From Closterium sp. Naga37s-1 (taxonomy: Eukaryota; Streptophyta; Zygnematophyceae; Desmidiales; Closteriaceae), in contig CANJKZ010000504.1 of the NCBI GenBank assembly GCA_947471745.1, positions 131,501-195,500 on the forward strand: a DNA stretch of 64,000 bases, in the 5' to 3' direction. Position 1 is the stretch's first letter, and every line of letters starts with the position of its first letter. A program made the position numbers and the translations under genes. Under the pieces are notes generated by a model. It had not been told where the DNA came from. It made no database searches and saw only the letters and a list, made by a program, of their open reading frames with translations. Shown piece by piece: positions 56,676 to 64,000 of this stretch.

Positions 56676-59600
56676 ATGGCTACCCCTAGTGTCCTCGCTT
56701 TTGACGCTGAGGGTCGGGCCATTGACTTTGACGTTTGGATAGATGACCTGCAGCTTTTCTTACAGTGCGACAGGGCAGACGGCCTCTCCCTCTTTGACCT
56801 CACTTCTGGTGCCTCTCCTGCCCCCGCTGCTGCTGCTGACGCCACTGTTCGCTCCCAGTGGGCCACGCGCGATGCTGCTGCACGTCTTGCTGTGCGTCGC
56901 CACCTACCTACCTCTGAGCGTGCGCACTTTAGCCAGTACAAGAGTGCTCAGACCTTGTACGACGCTGTAGTTGCGCGCTACTCCTCCCCTGCCACTGCTG
57001 CACTTAGCCGCCTCATGCTACCGTACCTCTTCCCTGACCTTGCTGCCTTTCCCACAGTCGCTGACCTCATTACGCACCTCCGCACTAGTGACACTCGCTA
57101 CCGCGCTGCGCTTCCTGCAGAGTTCTGCGCCAAGAACCCCCCCCCCCATGTACATCACCCTCTACTACATAGTCACCCGGCTCCCTGACTCCCTTCGCGT
57201 AGTCAGGGACCACTTCCTCTCTGTTTGCCCCACCACTCTCACCGTTGACCTCCTCGAGAAGTCCCTCCTAGCAGCAGAGAAGAGCATAGTAGCTGTAGGA
57301 GCCTCTCGTGGTGACCCTCGCACCCCCATCTTTGAGGGGTGTTCCCCCTCCCCCCTTTTGCCCTCTGTTGCCTCTGCTGCTGCGGCCGACCTCGTTGGGC
57401 TTGAGTCGGTCGGTGCGGCGTCTACCCCTAGCGGGAGACGCCGCCCTGGCAAGGGCAAGGGGGGCAGGGGCACTGGAGGAACTAGCGGGGGCGGTGGAGG
57501 CGGCGGTGGAGGCGGTGGAGGGGGTGGGGGTGGCGGTGGGGGTGGTGGCGGGGGTGGAGGTGTCGGTGGTGGCAGTGGAGGCGGAGGCGGCGGCGGCGGT
57601 GGCGGTGGGAGCGGAGGTGGCGGCGGTGGAGGAGGAGGCGGCGGAGGAGGTGGAGCTGGTCGGGGTGGCGCTGCGCAGAGAGTCGGCTCCGGTGGTGGTC
57701 AGCGCCAGCAGCAGCAGCAGCAGCAGCAGCGCACTCGTGACATCCCCTCCCCTCAGCAGCTCCGTGAGTGGTACGCTGCACGCCAGAGGGGTGGGGGTAC
57801 TGGTCCGTGCACCTACGTCCTCCGCACCGGCGACCGCGCGGGTGAGCAGTGCGGGGGTGCGCACTCCACCCAGCGCTGCTTTGGCCGCCTGACCGACGCT
57901 TGGCGTCACCAGTTCCCTGAGGCCACTGAGATCCCCCGCTGGGGTGAGCTGTCTAGGGCGGGTGTGGCTGTCTTTGACCTTGACTTTGATGCTATTCTTG
58001 CTGCCATGTATACTGTGACTATTAGTGATGAGGGTGACTGTTACCGGTGTTTTCCGCCCGACCCGGGCATTGAGACTGCTGCTCTAGGTACTGGTGAGGC
58101 TGCTGCTCTAGGTGCTAGCGAGGCTGCTGCTCTAGGTGCGTCTGCTCCCTCAGGTGCTGGTGAGTCTGCTCTCTCAGGTTCTGCGTCGGCCTCGGCCTCC
58201 CACACCTTCACCCTTGACTCGGGGGCTTCTCGCTCCTTCTTTCGAGACCGCACCACACTCACGCCGCTTGGCCGGCCAGTTGCGGTCTCTGTGGCAGACC
58301 CCTCTGGGGGTCCTGTCCTTGCTCACTTCTCCACTGTCCTCCCGTGTCCGGCGGCCCCCTCTGGCACCCTGTCTGGTCTTTACCTCCCCTCGTTCTCTAC
58401 GAACTTGGTGAGTGGTGCTGACCTACAGGATGCGGGGGTTCACCAGTTCACTCCTGGGAGTCAGCGGGTGACCCACTGCACGGACGCTCGGACTGGCCGA
58501 CACCTGGCCACGTTTACCCGTCGGCCGGGGTCGAGCCTGTACACCCTGACCACTGCGTCTCCTCCAGTCACTGCGTCTGGTCAGGTAGCTGCGTCAGGTC
58601 AGGTGTTTGCTGCAGCGTCCAGGTCTGGTCCTGAGTCTGCCCCCTGTTCGTGTCGCCTCCTGTCTCACGAGACTCTCCTCTGGCACCACCGCCTTGGTCA
58701 CCCCTCCCTGCTTCGTCTCCGAGGCATGGCCTCCCGTGTCCTTGTCTCTGGTCTTCCCCGGTCCCTCCCTCCCCTTCCTCCGGGGCCTGGCCCTACCTGC
58801 GTCCCCTGTGTCGAGGGGCGGCAGCGGGCTGCCCCTCACTCCTCCCAGTTTCCTCCGACAGAGGCCCCGCTGCAGACGCTTCACATGGACGTGTGGGGCC
58901 CGGCCCGCGTCCGTGGACAGGGTCACGAGCGCTACTTCCTGCTGGTGGTTGACGACTACTCGCGTTACACCACTTGCGCAGCAAGGGTGATGTCACTGAG
59001 GTGTTGATCGACTGGATCCGCGCAGCTCGTCTCCAGCTCAGGCAGAGCTTCGGTTCGGACTTTCCTGTTCTGCGTCTGCACTCTGACAGAGGTGGAGAGT
59101 TCTCCTCTGGCCTTCTGCGAGCCTACTGTCGAGCACGAGGCATCCGCCAGACCTTCACGCTTCCGGACTCTCCACAGCAAAATGGGATTGCTGAGCGCCG
59201 CATTGGCATGGTCATGGACGTCGCCCGTACGTCCATGATGCATGCGGCTGCCCCCCATTTTCTGTGGCCGTTTGCGGTTCGGTACGCGGCGCATCAGATC
59301 AACCTTCACCCTAGGGTCTCCAGACCGGAGACCTCCCCTGCTTTGCTGTGGACGGGGAAGGTTGGCGATGCGTCTGCGTTCCGTGTCTGGGGATCTCGGG
59401 CGTTTGTCCGCGACTTGTCTGCGGACAAGCTGTCCCCTCGTGCTGCTCCTTGCGTCTTCCTTGGCTTCCCCCCTGACGCGCCAGGGTGGCAGTTCTACCA
59501 CCCCACCTCTCGCCATGTTCTGTCCTCCCAGGACGTCACGTTTGACGAGTCGGTCCCCTACTACCGCCTCTTCCCCTACCGCACTCCGTCCCTCCCCCCA

Positions 59601-62600
59601 CCACCGCTCTTCCTTGTGCCAGGTCCCCCCCCGGTAGACCCCCTCCCCCCTCAGGGTCCTGCCCCTTCAGGTGTGTCCCAGGTAGACGCAGTCGAGCCTG
59701 TCGAGGTTACTGGTGACTCTGGTGCTGCTGAGGGTGCTGAGCCTGGGGGTGCTGACTCTGGGGGTGCTGAGCGTGTGGATGCTACGCCTGGGGGTGCTGA
59801 GCCTGAGGGTGCTACTACTGGGGGTGCTGAGCCTGGGGGTGCTGAGCCTGGAGGTGCTACTGCTGGAGGTGCTGAGCCTGGGGGTGCTGAGCCTGGGGGT
59901 GCTGAGCCTGGGGGTGCTACGCCTGGAGGTGCTGGGCCTGGGGGTGTGGAGCCTGAGGGAGCTGGGCCTGCTTGTGTGGCGTCTGGCGGTGCTGAGCCTG
60001 GAGGTTCTCCGGGTGCTTCGTCTCGGCGGGAGCCACTCTCTCCACAGGAGCTGCGCGAGTGGTTTGCCCGGCGCTGGAGGCGTGCTGCTGGAGCTGGAGG
60101 TTCTTCGGCTACTGAGGGTGCTGGTGCCGCGGGTCCCGGAGGTGCTCGTACTGGGAGTACTGGAGCTGCTGGGCCTGCGGGTACGACTGGAGCTGGACCT
60201 GCTGAGGGTGTTGACGCTGAGGCTACTGCTGTCGGTCCTGGAGGCGGGCCTGCTGGGGGTGCTACTGGTGCTGCTGGAGGTACTGGAGCTGGAGTTGCTG
60301 CTGGCGCTGGTGCTGCCGCTTGGGGTACTGGTGCTGTCCCTGCTGTGTCTGGCGTCGCCGCGCGGCCTCGGCCATACTTCGTTCCGCTCCTTCAGCAGGT
60401 TCTTGGTCTCCCGCCTTCTACTGGCCCTCCTCCTCCCTTAGAGAATCCACAGCCTGTCCTGTCACAGTTACAGTTACAGCCGGCCTCCCCACTGCCCGCT
60501 CCTTCTCCCTACACTGGTCCTACTGGAGGTCTTGCTGAGCGTCGTGAGCCTGCGTCGCGTCCTGCGTCGCCTGTCCGTACTGCTCGAGCTAGTGGTCGTG
60601 GTTCGCGTCAGCGTCCTCCTCCTGTCCCTGGCACGCACAGGATGTCTCTGCGTCCGTCCACTGCTCCTCTGCGTGCCCCTTTGCCTTCTCCTCCTGAGTC
60701 CTCTCTTCCTGCTCTTCCCGACCCAGAGTCGGACTCTCTTCGTGCTGCCAGTCCTACTGTCACGCGTCTCCTTGCTACTGTCGTCACTGACCCTTCCTTT
60801 GCGTCCACTGCTGCGTCTGCCCTAGTTGCTGAGCTCGTCGACTTTGCTGCTCGCTGTCGTCTAGACTACGCTGCTTGTCTTGTCGCTGAGTCTGAGTCTG
60901 TCTGTCCTCCGTCCGTCGGGGGTGAGTGTGCCCTTGGCACGGACGTCCTTGAGGACAGGCAGGAGGAGTTCCAGTGTTTGGCTGCTGCTTCACCTCATCT
61001 CGTGTCCGTACTGCTTACCCCTGAGGGAGACCCGGATGCACTTGACATCCCGACTCCGCGCTCTTACGCGGAGGCGATAGAGGGTCCCTACTCCTCTCAG
61101 TGGCAGGCAGCTATGGACACAGAGATGGCTTCCTGGAAGTCCACAGGTACCTACGTTGACGAGGTTCCCCCGCCTGGGGCGAACATCGTCAGTGGCATGT
61201 GGATTTTCAGGGTGAAGCGGCCGCCGGGTTCTCCGCCTGTCTTCAAGGCGCGTTACGTGGCTCGTGGCTTCAGTCAGCGGCAGGGAGTTGACTACTTTCA
61301 GACCTTCTCTCCCACCCCGAAGATGACCATTCTTCGGGTACTGCTGCACATAGCTGCTCACCGCGACTACGAGCTGCACTCTCTTGACTTCAGCACTGCT
61401 TTCTTGCAGGGCAGCCTGCACGAGGAGATCTGGCTGCGTCGCCCACCTGGCTTCACTGGGTCTTTTCCTCCTGGCACCCAGTGGAGCCTCCGGCGGCCAG
61501 TCTACGGTCTCCGCCAGGCACCGCGTGAGTGGCACGACACACTGAGGACTACACTTGCGGCTCTTGGGTTTGCTCCCTCTACTGCCGACCCGTCGCTGTT
61601 TCTGCGCACCGACACTTCTTTGCCGCCGTTCTACATCCTCGTGTACGTCGACGACTTGGTCTTTGCCACAGCTGACACTGCTGGACTCGCCCACGTGAAG
61701 TCCGAGCTGCAGAAGAGACACACGTGCACAGACCTGGGTGAACTGCGCAGCTACCTTGGCTTGCAGATCACCCGGGACAGAGCACGCCGCACCATTACCC
61801 TGACTCAGTCACACATGGTGCAGCAGGTCCTTCAGCGCTTCGGCTTCACGTACTCCTCGCCTCAGGCCACTCCTCTGCCTACTCGCCACTCGCTCTCAGC
61901 TCTGCCTTCGGATGAGTCCGTAGAGTCGAGTGGCCCGTACCCAGAGCTTGTTGGCTGCCTCATGTACCTGATGACCTGCACACGACCTGACCTCGCATAC
62001 CCTCTTAGCATTCTCGCACGCTATGTTGCTCCTGGGAGACACAGACCGGAGCACATGGCTGCAGCGAAGAGGGTGTTGCGTTACTTGTGCAGTACGTCGG
62101 GCATGGGGCTTGTGCTTGGAGGGCAGAGTCCAGTGGTCCTCACTGGGCACGCAGACGCTTCTTGGGCTGACGACCAGGCTACGCAGCGGTCGTCACAGGG
62201 TTACACCTTCAGCCTTGGTTCCGGCTCTGTTTCGTGGCGGGCTACTCGCTCGTCTTCTGTTCTCGGCTCCAGTTGTGAGGCTGAGATCTACGCCGGGGCC
62301 ATGGCTGCACAGGAGCTTTGCTGGCTCACCTACCTGCTGACTGACCTCGGAGAGCCGCCTCGTTCTCCTCCAGTGCTGTACGTAGACAACAAGGCCATGC
62401 TGGCCTTGTGTCGAGAGCAGAGACTGGAGCACAGAACGAAGCACATTGCTCTCCGCTACTTCCTTGCTCGTGAGCTACAGCAGCGTGGTCAGCTGCGGCT
62501 TGCGTACGTGGCCTCTCAGGCCAACACTGCTGATATCTTCACCAAGGCACTTGCGCCTTGTGATCATCAGCGCTTCTGTACTCAGCTGGGTCTTGTGCCT

Positions 62601-62627
62601 ACCTTGCCTCACTTGCTCACCTCTTGA
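56676..62627 (+). other. Copia D gag-pol region (fossil coding region)
   Basis: The gag N-terminal domain starts at the ATG at 56676 (MATPSVLAFDAEGR). After it come a long poly-Gly linker, poly-Gln, the Cys/His finger, protease (LDSGAS), GAG-pre-integrase, integrase, a GAEPGG-repeat spacer, reverse transcriptase (LVYVDDLVFA) and RNase H (HADASWADDQ, DNKAM). Order and motifs are as in the other three copias. Confidence 0.9.
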
Positions 62628-62959
62628 CCTTGTTTGTACTGATGCATATATATATACTCCTGCTCTTGCTTGTCTAGCCTTATATATATATGTAATCCTG
62701 CATGTGAACTGGCCTTGTGGCCTTGAACTTGTGCTCGAAATGTGTGGTGACTTTGTGATCCACCCTGAGCTTGTTTTGCTTTGCTTGACTGGTCCTGTGA
62801 CCCCTTGTTCTCCCCCACTTTGCCTATGGGGGTGTGTCAGATTTATATGACATAGCTACTGTAGGCTATAGTGGGGTGGCACATATGGGGTACAGTTTTC
62901 TAGGGTTTGCTTTTTGTACCCAACTTTCACTTAGTCATTTCATTCCTCGTTTCTTCTCA

Positions 62960-63943
62960 GGCTCGACCCAAGGCGGCTCGCCGCTGTTCCTCGGTCACCT
63001 CTGGATGCGCCGTAGCTACCCACAGGTGCCCCATTGCTGCTTCTCTTTCATTCGCCGTCGGCTGCTCCCAAGCTCCTTTCCGCACGTCGTAGACCATCCC
63101 TGGGCCCGGCATATCTCCCTCCATGATGAATCCGCGGGCTTCCGCGTAAGACACCAAGGTCGGCAGCGCCTGCCGCGGCTTCCCCGGCTCGTTACACTGG
63201 TACTGTGACGGGTGGTCTGCGCACGTCACCGGCGCTGGCAACCGGTTAGGCTCCAGAATGTCACTCACTAAACGGGGCTCTGGCCGCTGCATCAGCGCCA
63301 GTGAGTGTCGTAATGCGGCGGTAGACATCACATTCTGCCAGTACCATCTCGGCCGATGGGCTCGCGACCCCAGCTGCGCTGCGTCGGCTGGCACTCCTCT
63401 ACCCACTACCCCGCTTATCTCCTCAAATGCTCTCTTCACCGGCTCTCGCTTATCTTCGGCCAGGTCGACGTTCTCCAGGATGTAGGCTACTTCTCCTTGA
63501 CGCTGTTGAATCAGCTCTAACACCCGCCTCAAATCTCGGAACGAAGCTCCCCGAGCGTCTTCCATCCCCAGGCCTTCCCCGGCTCTGGAATACCCCTGAC
63601 ATTCCCACCCGGCAATGACCAAGTCTATCTGCCCCCAGCTCTCCAGTACGCGCTCGGAAATAGCTCGGACGTCGTGCACTACTGGTTCCGTCTCGTATGG
63701 AAGCGCGTCCTCCCACATTTGATCTGGGTATTCATCTCGCAACAGCTCCGCATGGTGGCATGCCATCTTCCGCACGGCTGGATCCCGCTCGACATGGATC
63801 CACTTCTTGACAGTACATCCGGCGCGCAATGCTGCTGCTAGGCCGGTCCCAATCCCCCCGTATAACTCTAGGATGCATATGGGCACGTCCAATGCCTGTA
63901 CCCTGCTGACTCGCTCCGTCAAATCCGGCGGGCTCTGCCCCAA
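62960..63943 (-). other. C5-cytosine DNA methyltransferase domain carried by gypsy G2 (fossil)
   Basis: The open frame of 328 codons has the motif order of C5-MTases: motif I LELYGGIGTG (25-34), a motif II-like acidic turn VERD (51-54), motif IV GWECQGYS (112-119) with the catalytic Cys, motif VI ENVD (157-160), motif VIII RAHRPRWYW (194-202) and a motif X-like NEREAAMGH near 300. Motif IV has Glu where most enzymes have Pro before the Cys. Spacing and the GIGTGL motif recall DNMT3-type enzymes. The sequence lies on the same strand as G2 pol and only copia D separates it from the reverse transcriptase region. The frame may extend to the right; a start codon is not certain. Whether it was ever active cannot be told from sequence. 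Confidence 0.85.
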
Positions 63944-64000
63944 GTGTCGCCTCTCGATCCGGCGGGCTCGTTTTCCGCATCATATCGCTCCCACGGCCAA

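Larger units (their letters stand above)
55569..62959 (+). mobile_element. Ty1/copia retrotransposon D (very young)
   Basis: LTRs of 125 bp (55569-55693, 62835-62959) appear identical. The target duplication is GGCTC (55564-55568, 62960-62964). The primer-binding site TGGTATCGAGCC follows the 5' LTR and TATGGGGGTG precedes the 3' LTR. It is inserted in gypsy G2. D and C are close relatives over most of pol. It is broken, with about two or three breaks. Confidence 0.94.
52458..64000 (-). mobile_element. Ty3/gypsy retrotransposon G2 carrying a DNA methyltransferase (partial, broken)
   Basis: The element reads right to left and runs off the right edge, so its 5' LTR and gag are not seen. Parts in order: a C5-cytosine methyltransferase domain (62960-63943), a short charged region (55279-55568), then reverse transcriptase, RNase H and integrase (52520-55263). 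Copia D interrupts it between methyltransferase and reverse transcriptase; copia C interrupts it beyond the integrase. Its left end is unresolved and may involve the repeats at 44661-45351. It is broken, with about three breaks besides the insertions. Confidence 0.8.

Noticed and set aside
63732-63983. Alternative - strand frame overlapping the methyltransferase start
   Set aside because: It lacks the motifs and overlaps the frame that carries motif I in a different phase.

Overview
The window looks like nuclear DNA of a streptophyte, most likely a streptophyte green alga (a zygnematophyte such as Closterium is my best guess, from general resemblance only). The host genes are intron-rich and GC-rich, with GT..AG introns. 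They include two families typical of the green lineage: an EXORDIUM/PHI-1-like wall protein and a DUF248 'PMT/QUA2-type' putative methyltransferase. Most of the rest is nested transposons.

Layout. 1-205: last exon of a protein kinase (+). 1831-3006: a Cys-rich then low-complexity hypothetical protein (+). 3549-8282: a six-exon EXORDIUM-like secreted protein (-) with a very long Ser-rich N-terminal region and a peritrophin-A-type (CBM14-like) chitin-binding module at its C-terminus. 9708-33488: an old Ty3/gypsy element (G1, -), bounded by the target duplication CTTTC and opened by at least six later insertions: a 154-bp MITE, a Ty1/copia element (A), a composite of two small non-autonomous LTR elements, a solo LTR, a TRIM (T2), and a non-autonomous LTR element (N1b) that itself contains a second copia (B). 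33546-34917: another N1 copy. 36073-40301: the ten-exon methyltransferase (+). 40898-44367: a pogo-type DNA transposon with a four-exon DDE transposase and a TTAA-flanked MITE in its right end. 45352-52452 and 55569-62959: copia elements C and D, very young (no LTR difference seen by eye). Both sit inside a second gypsy element (G2, -) that runs off the right edge.

Most notable points. (1) G2 carries, on the same strand and upstream of its reverse transcriptase, a C5-cytosine DNA methyltransferase domain, so it is a retrotransposon that has captured a DNA methyltransferase. (2) The small TRIM family (T1, T2) has a tRNA-like Pol III A-box/B-box arrangement that straddles the LTR/primer-binding-site junction. 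(3) Two different small LTR families are joined head to tail and share one outer target duplication. (4) The EXORDIUM-like gene ends in a chitin-binding module and has a duplicated partial exon that differs only at synonymous sites.

How the parts relate: the four copias share LTR core, primer-binding site and polypurine tract with the coding-poor N1 elements, so the copias are the likely source of the N1 replication machinery. The target duplications give a relative order: G1 first, then N1b and the other insertions into G1, then copia B into N1b. Virus-like elements are described as fossils only.
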